A program made the translations under genes and the position numbers. Of a stretch of 64,000 bases of DNA, positions 38,848 to 49,321 are shown piece by piece. The notes under the pieces were generated by a model. That model was given only the letters and a program-made list of their open reading frames with translations, searched no databases and was not told the origin of the DNA. Source of the DNA: Bradyrhizobium sp. CCBAU 51765. GTDB taxonomy: Bacteria > Pseudomonadota > Alphaproteobacteria > Rhizobiales > Xanthobacteraceae. Where the stretch lies: the NCBI RefSeq assembly GCF_015291725.1, contig NZ_CP030038.1, positions 7,181,001-7,245,000 on the forward strand, given 5' to 3'. How positions within the stretch are numbered: position 1 is the stretch's first letter; each line of letters starts with the position of its first letter.

Positions 38848-39737
38848 GACGATTCCGTATTGCCCGGATTACGGGGGGCCTGTTATCGACCTCTCTTGCT
38901 CCGCCTTGAAGGTAAGCTATGCGACCTGTGGCGAACTCGTCCGCGAAATGACGGCACGATGCCTCGATGAGGCGCCTCTCGATGAGGCGCCTATTGTGTC
39001 GGTGACCTCCGCAGCCGGCACGCTTGAGCACGTCATCCGAATTCTAGTCATGCGCCCCCGCTGCCGCGCGCTGACTTTGTTCACTGAGTCCCGCAACGTT
39101 GACAACGCAACCGTCTTTTGACATTGCCGTCCAGTCGTTGCGATTTGTCTCGTCGGCTCTTCTAGGCAAATCCAATTCGCTCTCCATCAAACCGAATGCG
39201 AAAACTTCAGGGCCTTGCTTGTTTTTCAGAATGGACCCACGGCTTCCGGGGGACAAGTGATCGTTCACAGGGCTGAAGTGGGCCCCTACTCGGCCTTACC
39301 TCATTTCTGATAGCAATGACCGTGCCAGCCGCATCAGTCGCAATTAACGGCTGAATAGGCGTCTTGAAATCATTATTGACGCCGAATGTTTTGGACCTGA
39401 CAAACACACTCTCGTTGTCAGGGACCGCACCATGATGGCAAGGCTATTGTGAAAGCGAAGATTGCGAGCTCGTTTGCAGGGGCACAAGTGCCGCCTGTCC
39501 TTTGCGAGCACGCAATCGATGACTTGCAATCCGACATTTGCGGATCGCCGAGCTCAGGGTTAGAACTCGGCTCGCCCCGCTCCGCGCGCCGACCGGTCCA
39601 TCTAGTGGGAACCCGTGCCATGGACTGTCCTGTTCGAGCGGTGAATGAGCGCGTAATCGTGACCAACTCGGCGCGCAAAGGCGAATGCCCCGCGATCGGA
39701 GATAGACAATATGATAAAGAATCGGATTCGAAGGCGT
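38848..39737. other. stretch without supported gene
   Basis: A 116-codon plus frame at 38771-39121 overlaps the pentapeptide start and shows no domain. At about 38960-38992 a 15-base direct duplication (CTCGATGAGGCGCCT type) is visible. No promoter motif was identified with confidence. Confidence 0.35.
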
Positions 39738-41462
39738 TCATGCGATGCCTTCTTCGAGGATCGTAGCTGAACGACCTATCTGGTGGTCGCGCACAAGACG
39801 CGGCACGGCGGCGATAAGGCTCTTGGTATATTCAGACTCTGGATTGCGAAATATCTCTTCAGTGGCGCCACTATCGACGATTCTCCCCCGGCGCATAACT
39901 ATGACGCGATCGCTGATGTGACGAACAACACTGAGATCATGCGAGATGAAGAGATAACTTAAGCCGACGCGGTCCTTCAGATAGCCGAGCAGGTCCAAGA
40001 CCTGGGCCTGGATCGAGACGTCGAGCGCCGAGACCGGCTCATCGCAGACGATGACGGCAGGATTTGGCGCGATCGCGCGGGCGATCGCAACGCGCTGGCG
40101 CTGACCGCCCGAGAGCTCGAGCGGTCGTCGGTCCAGCAAGGCCTGGGATAGCCCGACCAGATCGAGCAGCTCGATAACGCGCTCCTGCCGCTTGCGCCGC
40201 GTCTCAACGTCGCTCGAAAGGCTGTCGGATATGATGCGTCCGACCGTCCAACGTGGATCAAACGAGCCAAGAGGATCCTGGTAAATGGTCGATAGTGACC
40301 GCCGCCGAGCCCGCCGTTCGCGCTCGGCGAGCGCGGTCCAAGGCCGGCCTGCAAACTGAACGGCTCCCTCGTCAGGCTCCTCGAGCGCCAGGACCATGCG
40401 CGCCATCGTTGACTTTCCTGATCCGGACTCACCTACGATGCCCAAAGTCTCGCCGGATCGCAGTTCGAAGGAGACGCCGTCCACAGCCGTCCGTAAAGTG
40501 CCATCCGGGCCCTTGAAGCGCTTCACCAGACTTGTCGCTTCGAGCAGGATGGGACGAGATTTCGGTGGGGATTGCACTTCTGGCTGCGTTTGCCGGGCAG
40601 GCACACGCACAATAGCGGATGGTGAGAGGCGTGAGCCGCGCGGCCGGCCTGATGGCACGGCGTCCAGCAGCTGCTTAGTATAGGGGTGCTCCGGATCTTT
40701 GAATATTTGGCCGGCGTTACCGCGTTCGACGACCTCGCCTTCTCGCATGACGAGGATCTCATCCGCCACGCGGGAGACCACTGCCAGATCGTGACTGATC
40801 AGAATCAGAGCCTTGCCCCTCGTTTTGGTCTCCTCAAGGAGCGACAGCACATGAGCTTGCGCCGTCACATCGAGAGCGGTCGTCGGCTCGTCGGCGATCA
40901 GGATGCGGGGATCGAGCGCAAGTGCCGAAGCGATGAGAGCCCGTTGACGCTGGCCGCCGGATAACTGATGCGGCAGCTGCTTGGCCTTGGTCTCGGGGTC
41001 GGGGACACCGACGAGCTTAAGAAGAGCAATGACGCGCTGCGCGAGTTCCTTGCGCGATGATACCGCGCCGTGGAGGAGCAAGCCTTCACCGATCTCTTTG
41101 CCGATCCGGCGAAGCGGATCAAGTGAGACGAGTGCATCTTGTAATACAAAGCCAATCTCGTTGCCGCGGATGCGCCGCCAGGCACGATCGCTAAGACCCA
41201 TCAGGCTCGTTCCGTCGAAGCTTAGCTGGCGTGCATGAACATTGGCGTAGCGACCAGCGAGGCCTATGAGAGCCCGCGCAGTCACGCTCTTGCCCGAGCC
41301 GGATTCACCGACAATCGCAAGACACCGTCCCGGTCGGAGGGAGAAGGATATGCTGCGCACAACCGCTTTCTCGTCGGTGGCGCGACCGAAGGAAACACGC
41401 AGCGAATCGACCGTGAGGAGGTCTGGCTGCTGCGGGACAGGCTGTAGCCGACCCTGTGACAT
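39738..41462 (-). CDS. fused peptide-type ABC ATPase (DppD-DppF-like)
   Basis: A 574-aa protein with two complete ATPase cassettes. The first has GESGSGKSVTARALIGLAG, LSGGQRQRALIASALALDP and ILIADEPTTALD; the second has GESGSGKSTMARMVLAL, LSGGQRQRVAIARAI and VIVCDEPVSALD. It matches the DppD/DppF or OppD/OppF pair fused into one chain, a common form for nickel/peptide-class importers. It abuts the DppC-like gene with no gap. Confidence 0.94.
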   Translation of the reverse strand: MSQGRLQPVPQQPDLLTVDSLRVSFGRATDEKAVVRSISFSLRPGRCLAIVGESGSGKSVTARALIGLAGRYANVHARQLSFDGTSLMGLSDRAWRRIRGNEIGFVLQDALVSLDPLRRIGKEIGEGLLLHGAVSSRKELAQRVIALLKLVGVPDPETKAKQLPHQLSGGQRQRALIASALALDPRILIADEPTTALDVTAQAHVLSLLEETKTRGKALILISHDLAVVSRVADEILVMREGEVVERGNAGQIFKDPEHPYTKQLLDAVPSGRPRGSRLSPSAIVRVPARQTQPEVQSPPKSRPILLEATSLVKRFKGPDGTLRTAVDGVSFELRSGETLGIVGESGSGKSTMARMVLALEEPDEGAVQFAGRPWTALAERERRARRRSLSTIYQDPLGSFDPRWTVGRIISDSLSSDVETRRKRQERVIELLDLVGLSQALLDRRPLELSGGQRQRVAIARAIAPNPAVIVCDEPVSALDVSIQAQVLDLLGYLKDRVGLSYLFISHDLSVVRHISDRVIVMRRGRIVDSGATEEIFRNPESEYTKSLIAAVPRLVRDHQIGRSATILEEGIA

Positions 41463-42320
41463 TCACGTTTTTCCTTCCAGACGGTCCTGTAGATGGCGCC
41501 CGATGATGGTGAGGCTGAGGGCAAACGCCGTAACTGCCAAACCGGGTATGATCTCCAGCCACCAGGCGTAGATTACATAATTGCGCCCGGCATTGAGCAG
41601 CGCGCCCCATTCAGGCGCCGGGGGAGCGACGCCGAGTCCAAGAAAAGCAAGACCGGAGGCCCATATAATCGCCTGACCTACGCCGATCGTCATCATTGCC
41701 GTCAGCGGGTTCATGGCGTTGGGAAGTATATGCCTCCAGACAATACGGGGAAATGGATGGCCCAGCACCTTGGCGGCCTCCACATACCCTGTCCCCTTGA
41801 TGGCAAGCACCTGGCCCCTGATCATGCGCGCATAGCCTGGCGCTGTGCTGATTCCGACAGCTATGACCTCAGTCAATACCGACGGCCCAAAAACGGTCAC
41901 GAACACAAGGGCGAGCAGGAGCGTGGGAATTGCGAAGAGCATATCGACAATCCGGCTCAGGATGCTGTCGCATACGCCACCAGAAATTGCGGCGGCGACG
42001 CCGAAAACGATCGCAATGGACATGCTCAGCGCCGTCGCGCCTAGTCCAATAGCCAGCGATTGGCCTGCCCCCTCGACTACTCGAGAGTAAAGATCTCGAC
42101 CCAATTGATCAGTTCCCAACCAATGGGCGATCGACGGAGACTGTAGTGACGATCTCAAATCAATAGCGAGCGGATCGTGCGTCTGCAGCACCTTTGGCGC
42201 CACAGCCGCGAGGGCAAAGAGGCCAATGATGATAAGACAGGCGGCAACTCGGAACGGAACATGGCCGACGATTGCCAGGACCTCTTTGAGCGAACGAGAC
42301 ACGGTGGCTTCGGCGAACAT
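41463..42320 (-). CDS. ABC transporter permease, DppC type
   Basis: The 285-aa permease has the DppC/OppC architecture: one N-terminal helix, the loop with HWLGTDQLGRDLYSRVVEGA and five further helices, plus the EAA loop (EAAKVLGHPFPRIVWRHILP). It forms the channel with the DppB-type subunit at 42323-43312. Confidence 0.93.
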   Translation of the reverse strand: MFAEATVSRSLKEVLAIVGHVPFRVAACLIIIGLFALAAVAPKVLQTHDPLAIDLRSSLQSPSIAHWLGTDQLGRDLYSRVVEGAGQSLAIGLGATALSMSIAIVFGVAAAISGGVCDSILSRIVDMLFAIPTLLLALVFVTVFGPSVLTEVIAVGISTAPGYARMIRGQVLAIKGTGYVEAAKVLGHPFPRIVWRHILPNAMNPLTAMMTIGVGQAIIWASGLAFLGLGVAPPAPEWGALLNAGRNYVIYAWWLEIIPGLAVTAFALSLTIIGRHLQDRLEGKT

Positions 42321-42322
42321 GC

Positions 42323-43312
42323 TTATGTCAACCTGATCCTCGGATCGACCACCCGGTAAGTCAGATCGACAATCAAACTAACAAGAACGAACAGGCCCGC
42401 AGAGACCAGAACAGCTCCCGAGACAATCGGAACGTCTCGCGAGGACGTTGCAGCAACAAGGACTCCACCTAGGCCTTGACGGGCGAAAACCACCTCGATC
42501 AAAATCGCGCCCGAAAGCAGTTTGCCGAGCGCCCAACCTGATAAACTAATGCCAGGCAATGCGGCATGGCGGAGGACGTGGCGAAGCCTGACGCCGAAAT
42601 CACTCATGCCTCGGGCCCGCGCGGACGTAACGAACGGCTGCTCGAGCACGCGCGTGAACTCGTTCTGAACGACTTGTCCGAAAAAGCCCGATAGTTCAAG
42701 AGCCAACGCAAGTGTCGGCAGAATGAGCCCGGCCGGAGAACTTCCACCGATGACCGGAAAAATGCGCAGCTTTACCGCAAAAACAACCAGCAGAATTGTG
42801 GCCAGCCAATAGGGCGGCGCGGTCGCAAAAAAGACCTGCGTGTCATTGAGCAACTTCGCCCACATGTTGTCTCTGCCGGCGATGAACAAGGTCGTCAGCA
42901 CTGCGATAATCCATGCGAACAGCAGCGCGGTGACCGCCAGAATAATGGTAGGGCCAATCTGTTCCGCGATGATCCCTGCGACAGGCCGATGCTGCTGGTA
43001 CGACTCGCCAAAGTCTCCATGCAGGATTCGCAGTATGTATTTTCCGTATTGAACCGCGAGCGGTTGATCAAATCCGTATTTCGCATTGATCGCCGCAAGT
43101 TCCGCCGAGGACGCGACTCCGACGTTGCCGCTTGTCGCATTGATGATGATCTGGGCGCGGTCCCCAGGGAGCACACATTGGATCAAAAACGCGAAGGTTG
43201 CGGCAGCCCACACCACGACCACACCGGAGAATATCCGGCGCGCGAACCAAACAATGGGATGATGGGCTGCTATTTTCACGGCGTCACTTCCCATCATCGA
43301 AATGAGCGTCAT
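42323..43312 (-). CDS. ABC transporter permease, DppB type
   Basis: Up to 329 aa with six membrane segments, the DppB-typical periplasmic LPGD motif (QCVLPGDRAQIIINATSG), YGKYILRILHGDFGESYQ, and the EAA-like loop TSARARGMSDFGVRLRHVLR. The ATG at 43312 overlaps the binding-protein gene by 29 bases; in-frame ATGs at 43297 and 43294 would reduce this and are equally possible. Confidence 0.92.
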   Translation of the reverse strand: MTLISMMGSDAVKIAAHHPIVWFARRIFSGVVVVWAAATFAFLIQCVLPGDRAQIIINATSGNVGVASSAELAAINAKYGFDQPLAVQYGKYILRILHGDFGESYQQHRPVAGIIAEQIGPTIILAVTALLFAWIIAVLTTLFIAGRDNMWAKLLNDTQVFFATAPPYWLATILLVVFAVKLRIFPVIGGSSPAGLILPTLALALELSGFFGQVVQNEFTRVLEQPFVTSARARGMSDFGVRLRHVLRHAALPGISLSGWALGKLLSGAILIEVVFARQGLGGVLVAATSSRDVPIVSGAVLVSAGLFVLVSLIVDLTYRVVDPRIRLT

Positions 43313-45011
43313 AGAAAACGGGTTCGCCGACCGAGCCGCGGTCCAGCCAAACGTCTTTGAGGTTTGGCTTGGTCGCCAACGTTACGTCCAGCACCGTGAG
43401 GCCAATCACAGGAGCCTCATCCACGATCTTCCGTTCCGCCTGCTGATAGAGGGCGACACGTTGCGCCCCATTGAGTTCCTGCTCCGCCCTTTGAATGATG
43501 TCCCAAAGCGTCAGATCTTGATAGCGTGAGGGATTAAAGCGATTAGTCTCGCCCTTCTGATCGGGCTTCCACGAGATCCGGAATATCTCCGCGCCGGGGG
43601 CAACCCAATAGAGGAGAACAATCTCATAATCATCGGGTCCGAGGTTTTTTCCTGCGAAGAAATCAGCTGGATTGGTAGGCTGAAGACGTACGTCAAAACC
43701 GGCCGCTCTTGCCTGCTGCTGGATAACTTGCAAGGCTTGCTCGCCATCTGGCTTCAGAAAAGCGTTCGAATAGGACACGCGCACGATGAGCGGGTTGCCA
43801 TTCTTAACACGAACGCCGCTAGGATTACGCTCGGTCCAACCCGCCTGGTCAAGCAATTGATTGGCCTTCCGAATATCGTACGTATACGACTGCCCGAGCT
43901 CAGGCAGGTATTCCGGCGAGCTCTGACTCAGCGCACCGTTGCCTTCAAATGGCAAAGAGCCAAGGAATGATGTGTCGACTGCGGCCTTCCGGTCAGTAGA
44001 ATAGGCAAACGCCTTGCGGACGAGCACATCGTCAAATGGGGGCCGTGCCGTATACAACGCCAGGCGCAGAGGGGTACCGCCAGTAATGTGCCGCAATAAT
44101 GGAAAACGGGAATTGGCCTCCTTCCATGCGATAGCTGGGATATCGTATATGGCATCGGTCTCGCCCGCGATGAACGAGCCATACCGCACGGTCTGATCTG
44201 GCAGGAACTTCCAGCTGATTCCGTCAATGTAAGCCGGCCCTTGATGTTTGGCGGTGGCCGGCGCCGAGTTGTAGTCGGGATTGCGGCGGAAGGTGACCTC
44301 CCGTCCATGACGCCATTTGTCGACAATGAATGGACCTGAGCCGACTGGGTTCTCGCAGTTTACCGCAAGTCCGCGTTTGAGCGCGGAAGGTGAGAGAATG
44401 CCTTGCGAGGATTGAGCAAACACGTTCAGCAAGGGTTGAAACGGCACCTTCAAGGTTACCTGTAACTTCAGAGGAGCGATTGCTGTTGCCGATTCGAAGC
44501 TATCGCTAAGATACGGAGCAGCAGTCGGATTACGCAGATCAGGGGCGCTGCTGAGCCATCCGTTGATGTTGTCCGCAATGGCTTGCGCATCCAGAGAAGT
44601 GCCATCCGTGAACTTCACATTCGGCTTTATCTCGAATGTGTATATCTTCTTGTCATCGGAAATTGTCCATGACTCGGCCAGCCATGGCACAATCTTGCCA
44701 TCCTCGCTGCGGGCGACCAGATTATCGCTGTACTGGCGTTGCAGATACCATTGCTGCACCCATCCTCCGAAGAGGCACGCCGGCTCCTGAAAGTGCCCGT
44801 AACGAATAACGCCTCCTCGCTTCACGCTCCCGGCTACCCCTTCTTGAGCATGAATACTTGACGGCAGTTGCGACAGGCCCAAGAGCACGAGGAGGGCCAC
44901 CTTCACGGTTCTTGCTGGATAGTCCGACTTTCCAGTGAATTGCCTCGTTGACCGCGCATTCGACAAATGCATATCCAGTCTCCAAATCATTTGATGTTGA
45001 GGAAGCGTCAT
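43284..45011 (-). CDS. peptide/nickel-type ABC substrate-binding protein
   Basis: A 575-aa SBP of family 5. After an atypically long N-terminus comes a signal segment (TVKVALLVLLGLSQLPSSIHA), then YSDNLVARSEDGKIVPWLAE, the ESWTISDDKKIYTFEIKPNV signature and LRLALYTARPPFDDVLVRKA. It binds the substrate in the periplasm. A start at 44975 (MHLSNARSTR) would give a more usual signal peptide. Its ATG at 45011 overlaps the monooxygenase stop as ATGA. Confidence 0.92.
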   Translation of the reverse strand: MTLPQHQMIWRLDMHLSNARSTRQFTGKSDYPARTVKVALLVLLGLSQLPSSIHAQEGVAGSVKRGGVIRYGHFQEPACLFGGWVQQWYLQRQYSDNLVARSEDGKIVPWLAESWTISDDKKIYTFEIKPNVKFTDGTSLDAQAIADNINGWLSSAPDLRNPTAAPYLSDSFESATAIAPLKLQVTLKVPFQPLLNVFAQSSQGILSPSALKRGLAVNCENPVGSGPFIVDKWRHGREVTFRRNPDYNSAPATAKHQGPAYIDGISWKFLPDQTVRYGSFIAGETDAIYDIPAIAWKEANSRFPLLRHITGGTPLRLALYTARPPFDDVLVRKAFAYSTDRKAAVDTSFLGSLPFEGNGALSQSSPEYLPELGQSYTYDIRKANQLLDQAGWTERNPSGVRVKNGNPLIVRVSYSNAFLKPDGEQALQVIQQQARAAGFDVRLQPTNPADFFAGKNLGPDDYEIVLLYWVAPGAEIFRISWKPDQKGETNRFNPSRYQDLTLWDIIQRAEQELNGAQRVALYQQAERKIVDEAPVIGLTVLDVTLATKPNLKDVWLDRGSVGEPVFYDAHFDDGK

Positions 45012-46348
45012 AGCGGTGGGCTAGCTGTGGCTCGTGCCGCCCCGAACGGAATGGAAAGCCCGAAATGCTCTCGCAGCGTCTGCCCACGATATTCTTTGCG
45101 AAAGAGCCCGCGCTTCTGCAGGATGGGCACCACATTGTCGACAAACGCTGAAGTGCCATCTTGCAGCACGTCCGGAATGATGTTGAAACCATCAACCGCG
45201 CCAGTGCGAAACCATGCCTCAATCGAGTTTGCGATCTGCTCGGGCGCACCCACGAGCACGCGGTGCCCAAACGCTTGAACGCTGCTAATGATTTCGCGAA
45301 CCGTCCGACCTTGACGCGCCAGAGTCTCAATCGTGCGATGGTGACCGACAGAAAACGGAACATCATCTGCAGCAGGCAAGATCTCCTCCGGGATTGGCCT
45401 TTCGAGGCTGAGCTTCTCGACTGCCACGCCCATGCTTCGTGCAAGAGCAGCGATGGCGCGCTCCATATCGAGGAGTCCGTCAAGGTTTTTCTTGCGACGA
45501 ACCGCTTCTTCCTCGGTACCCCCGATACAGGTGACAAGTCCTGGCAGGATGAGCGGGGCCGAAGGGCGGCCGAATTGCCGAGAAAGCGCGCGCAGGCGCT
45601 CTGCCTCCTGCATCGCCGTTGACAAGTCCCCGGCTGCCGCAAACACGACATCTGCACTGCGGGCGCCAAGCCGTAATCCGGGATCCGAACCGCCAGCCTG
45701 AACGATGACTGGGTGGCCTTGAGGCGAAGCGGGATGCGTAAGTGGGCCCCGGATGCCGAAACTATTGGTAGCGGGATCGAGCAGGCGAAATTGGCTCTGA
45801 TCTGCGTAAACGCCCGCAGCCTGATCGGCGATGACTATCTCGCCGCTCCAGCTCAGCCAGAGAGCACGGACCGTTTCAACGAAGTCCTCCGCACGTCTGT
45901 AGCGATCCGCTCGCCCAACCTCTCGGCCGCCAAAGTTCGCAACCGTCGCCGGACTCGACGTCGTGACCGCATTCCACGCAACGCGCCCGCGGCTGATGAC
46001 ATCGAGCGATTGGAAGCGCCGGGCAAGATTGTATGGTTCGTTGTAGGTAGTCGACGCCGTCGCAATCAGACCAATCCGATCCGTTTCACGTGCAATCACA
46101 GCGAGAACCAGCGTCGGTTCGAGCCCATTAAGCGGCGGCTGGTGCGTGATGTCGGAACTTATCGCGGGGGTGTCGGCGAGGAATACAGCATCCATCAGAC
46201 CATGCTCCGCAATCTTCGCAGCGCGAACGTAGTGCTCGATGTCGAAAAAGGCGCTTGGATTCGTGCCCGGCCAGCGCCATGCGGCGGAATGACCACCGGC
46301 ACCATGAAGATTTAAGCCAAGATGAAGCATGGAGTTACCCGAAGACAT
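45008..46348 (-). CDS. FMN-dependent monooxygenase, NtaA/SnaA/DszA family
   Basis: A 446-aa luciferase-like monooxygenase with class-typical segments: HYVRAAKIAEHGLMDAVFLA, DRIGLIATASTTYNEPYNLA, RRFQSLDVISRGRVAWNAVT and HPVIVQAGGSDPGLRLGARS. These enzymes use FMNH2 from a separate reductase to oxidise sulfur compounds, chelators such as nitrilotriacetate, or amines. Coupling to a complete importer suggests it acts on the imported molecule. The ATG at 46348 is preferred over a GTG at 46357. Confidence 0.92.
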   Translation of the reverse strand: MSSGNSMLHLGLNLHGAGGHSAAWRWPGTNPSAFFDIEHYVRAAKIAEHGLMDAVFLADTPAISSDITHQPPLNGLEPTLVLAVIARETDRIGLIATASTTYNEPYNLARRFQSLDVISRGRVAWNAVTTSSPATVANFGGREVGRADRYRRAEDFVETVRALWLSWSGEIVIADQAAGVYADQSQFRLLDPATNSFGIRGPLTHPASPQGHPVIVQAGGSDPGLRLGARSADVVFAAAGDLSTAMQEAERLRALSRQFGRPSAPLILPGLVTCIGGTEEEAVRRKKNLDGLLDMERAIAALARSMGVAVEKLSLERPIPEEILPAADDVPFSVGHHRTIETLARQGRTVREIISSVQAFGHRVLVGAPEQIANSIEAWFRTGAVDGFNIIPDVLQDGTSAFVDNVVPILQKRGLFRKEYRGQTLREHFGLSIPFGAARATASPPL

Positions 46349-46359
46349 AACCGTCACTC

Positions 46360-47870
46360 ATGCGGCGGCATCTGAGCTGCTTGGCGGGCCTTGTTGACAG
46401 CCAGCCTGCGCTTTCGCGCAAGCGCACCTTGCATGTGCTCCGGGCAGCCAATTTGAGGGATAGACAACAAACAGCTGGCTGATGTGAGAAGAATGTCACC
46501 AAAGAAGCTTTTGGTAGGTCTTGCGATCTTCTCCGAGCGGGCGCGGCCAAGAAGAGCTTCGACCACGCTGGTTGCCGATTGACACCGACCTGACAGCTTG
46601 TCTCCAGCGGCGGGCTGCTTCCACACGAGTACATTCACATCGGCTCTCCAGAATTCATCAAGAAGCCAGCTCCTTTTCAGGAAGATGTTTGGATGGGATT
46701 CGCATCGTTTTGGACTCCCGACCGAGCGAGCTAATGATCATGCTAGAGGATCTTTAGGGGTCCAGACCATGCAAACGCAATAGTTGAGTATTTCAATCTA
46801 CTATCGTCCCTTGGCATCCTCTTCTATTGCCGTTTCTAACCTTCCCTCGCGTAATCCCAAGCGTTCTCTGATCAGGCTCACCGAACACGCGCTGCGCAAT
46901 TGCAGCAGCTGCAATTGGGAGCGCCGGCGCGCCGCGAAAGAGATAACCGCGATGCGATCGAGAACACACGGCAATTTTGGCGCGACATGATTGGTCGACC
47001 GCTTGCTGCCGCGCTGCAAAGTGACATCCGATCAATAAGGCGTCGCCAAGCCCAGCATCTAATAATGCGATGAACCATTCGAGATTATAGATGCCGCGTT
47101 ACGGCAACGCTTCGAAGCTGCGCTGGATTCGAGGATGCTGGAGCGTCGTTAATTCTCGCGCGCGCGGCGCATGTCCTCGCGTACTCTACGGGTGTGATGA
47201 CGCACCGCCAATTTGCCAAAAAGGCCCGTCTTCACGGCCCCACGAGCGGAGCCGATATGTGCACGGGACTCAGCTACCTTGGACACAGCCGCCTTTGAGC
47301 ATCAAGAATCGCGGCGCATCAACGTCGACGAAATCACCCAGCTGGATATCGGACCGCCTCACTTACCGGCACATGGGAGTGGGACGCCATCTCGGGATGG
47401 ATCGTTCGTGGTCATGTCACGTCTGGTTGGCAATCCAACGTCTCGCGGCGGATGTCTGGATTGAATTGCATCGAGCGGGTCGTGTTTTGCGACCAGCCTT
47501 CGCCGCGCCCGCGCAACTCCTCGCCCCAAACAGCAGTCCCAACAAAGCACAATGAGCTTCACGCCAGACCGGCGCAATCACGAGCCCGATGGCTGCGGCA
47601 TCGGCTACTCGGATCAGAGCTAGCCCCTGGACGAGCCTTTCAACGACATCGACTTGCGCACAATGCAAGCTGACGCAGATAAACTTATCCACCCCGCGCA
47701 AGCTCACCGATTGCAGCTCTTTCGCGCACCGCTTCTCCCAGACCATTCACACCGCGCTGCCGTGGAGCTGGACAGGGGCGAAGGGTCCATCTCGCCAAAC
47801 TCAACTCTGCAATGAACAACAGGCCCGCCAGCACAGCTGGCAAGGGCCCGGACTTTACTTCAACCAATGG
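46360..47870. other. 1.5-kb stretch without supported gene
   Basis: A 94-codon minus frame (46354-46638) ends at the monooxygenase start and could be a short leader gene, but no family is recognised. Beyond it only mutually exclusive frames are seen. It separates the importer operon from the effector region. Confidence 0.4.
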
Positions 47871-47873
47871 CCT

Positions 47874-47900
47874 GGTCAGCTATTCGACAGCTAAGCCCTT
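47874..47900 (+). promoter_or_regulatory. tts box upstream of first NopP-like gene
   Basis: GTCAGCTATTCGACAGCT at 47875-47892 matches the TtsI site core GTCAG-CTT-N-TCGAAAGCT in all but two defined positions, followed by the typical AAGCCC. It points rightward to the gene at 48033. Confidence 0.8.
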
Positions 47901-48032
47901 TAGCATAGTAACATCTCTATCGGACTAGCAGGCCCACTTGATGGCTCAAGACCTGGAGGAGAAGGACCTGGATCCTGGCTCAGCCCGTTCCGCACGCCCT
48001 CAACATACCGTCCGCTGCAATTTTATCGAGAG

Positions 48033-49022
48033 TTGCGCCCGGCTCAGCCTCTGATCCTCATCGGGCCAACTTTGCTCGATGATATTGACAAGGCAACCAG
48101 TGAGAATGGAATGGACCCATTTGACAAGGTGAACCCGTCCGCGGCTCGCATCAGTTGCGTCGAGCCGCAACAGGAAGAGACCGCGCCGCAAGCAGACTTT
48201 GAGCTGCGGCTTAGAGAGCATCGGCCAGTCCTCCCAGCACCAGCTTCAGCCGGCGCTGGATCGACCCGAACTGCAACGGATGGCAATAGGAGAGCGGACC
48301 TTATCCCGAAGAACGAACGGTGCACAGCCGCATCCTTTGTAAAAGCGCGCGCTCAACTCGCCGTAACGCTGACCTGCGCGAGCCTTGCGGAACTCAGAAG
48401 GGAAATCGAACTCGCCGCGCAGACGTCAACGCCATGGTCAGGAGCGACTGGACCGTCGACCGGCGGCGTGGATAGTAGCCGCGTTCACGACGACGTGGTG
48501 GCATCCTCATACTTGGAGCTGCAGCGCTTCCAAAACCACGCTAGCCATTGCAAGCCGCGCGGGTTCGCCAATCAGAGTGCAATGGCCCATTTGCGTTCCA
48601 TGGCGGCTTCGCGTTTCGACGCCGCCCCCTGGAATATCTGGGGAGGCCAACGACTTGATCTGGCTCGCGCAGCGGCAGAGCACATGAGGGGCGACACCAC
48701 TTCTTCGCCCTTTGTGTCGCTGTCCGAGGAGGCCTCCCAATTGCTCCTCTCGCCAGACGACGACAACGAGTATGGCGCCAAAGTGATCGCGGAAAATGCG
48801 AATGAGTTGCACACGTACACGGTGCCAAGGATCACCGCTTGGACGGCCGACGAGATCGTCAGTATTCTTGAGGACGGGACTGAGGATGATGAACCCAATC
48901 TGGCCTGGGTGAGTGATACCCCAACTGAGGAGCGCGAGGTACTGTTTTTGGGCGGGAATCTGGATGACTATCGGACCGCGAGCGCATCGAATCCCTACAG
49001 AAAGTCAGGGAAAGAAGATTAA
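48033..49022 (+). CDS. NopP-like type III effector, copy 1
   Basis: The product shares most of its length with the gene at 53093: AQLAVTLTCASLAELRREIE, SSYLELQRFQNHASHCKP, AEHMRGDTTSSPFVSLSE, ANELHTYTVPRITAWTADEI and the end VLFLGGNLDDYRTASASNPY. NopP is a rhizobial type III effector delivered into legume cells, where some alleles are recognised by host resistance proteins. The start is uncertain: TTG at 48033 or ATG at 48111 (MDPFDKVNPS); no upstream in-frame ATG exists, so a small indel in the N-terminus is possible. The tts box is 133-210 bases upstream depending on the start. Confidence 0.65.
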   Translation: MRPAQPLILIGPTLLDDIDKATSENGMDPFDKVNPSAARISCVEPQQEETAPQADFELRLREHRPVLPAPASAGAGSTRTATDGNRRADLIPKNERCTAASFVKARAQLAVTLTCASLAELRREIELAAQTSTPWSGATGPSTGGVDSSRVHDDVVASSYLELQRFQNHASHCKPRGFANQSAMAHLRSMAASRFDAAPWNIWGGQRLDLARAAAEHMRGDTTSSPFVSLSEEASQLLLSPDDDNEYGAKVIAENANELHTYTVPRITAWTADEIVSILEDGTEDDEPNLAWVSDTPTEEREVLFLGGNLDDYRTASASNPYRKSGKED

Positions 49023-49254
49023 GAGTGGAGGCTTAGCACAACTTGGCTGTTTTCGATGTTCGGAAATCGAAAGCAGCCTTCGCTCCGTCTATACTGCTCC
49101 CGCCGAGCTGGCCATCAGGGGAGGTGGCCCGCGTACCGCACCTGGAAAATCAGAATTTCAGCCGAAGCCTGTACCGTCGTTACGTTCGCCGCCTCGTCGT
49201 CGGGTTCGAAAAGGCAGTTGCCGACCAATATTCACTCTTACTTTCCGCCCGGCC

Positions 49255-49280
49255 AGATCAGGTTTTGGAAAGCTAACGTG
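49255..49280 (+). promoter_or_regulatory. tts box upstream of the 751-aa protein gene
   Basis: ATCAGGTTTTGGAAAGCT at 49257-49274, followed by AACGTGG, matches the tts-box core with a few changes (GTCAG to ATCAG, TCG to TGG). It lies about 45 bases upstream of the ATG at 49322. Confidence 0.65.
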
Positions 49281-49321
49281 GGTAGCGAAAGAACGAGGAA
49301 ACGAAGCGAGCGGACTGCAGC

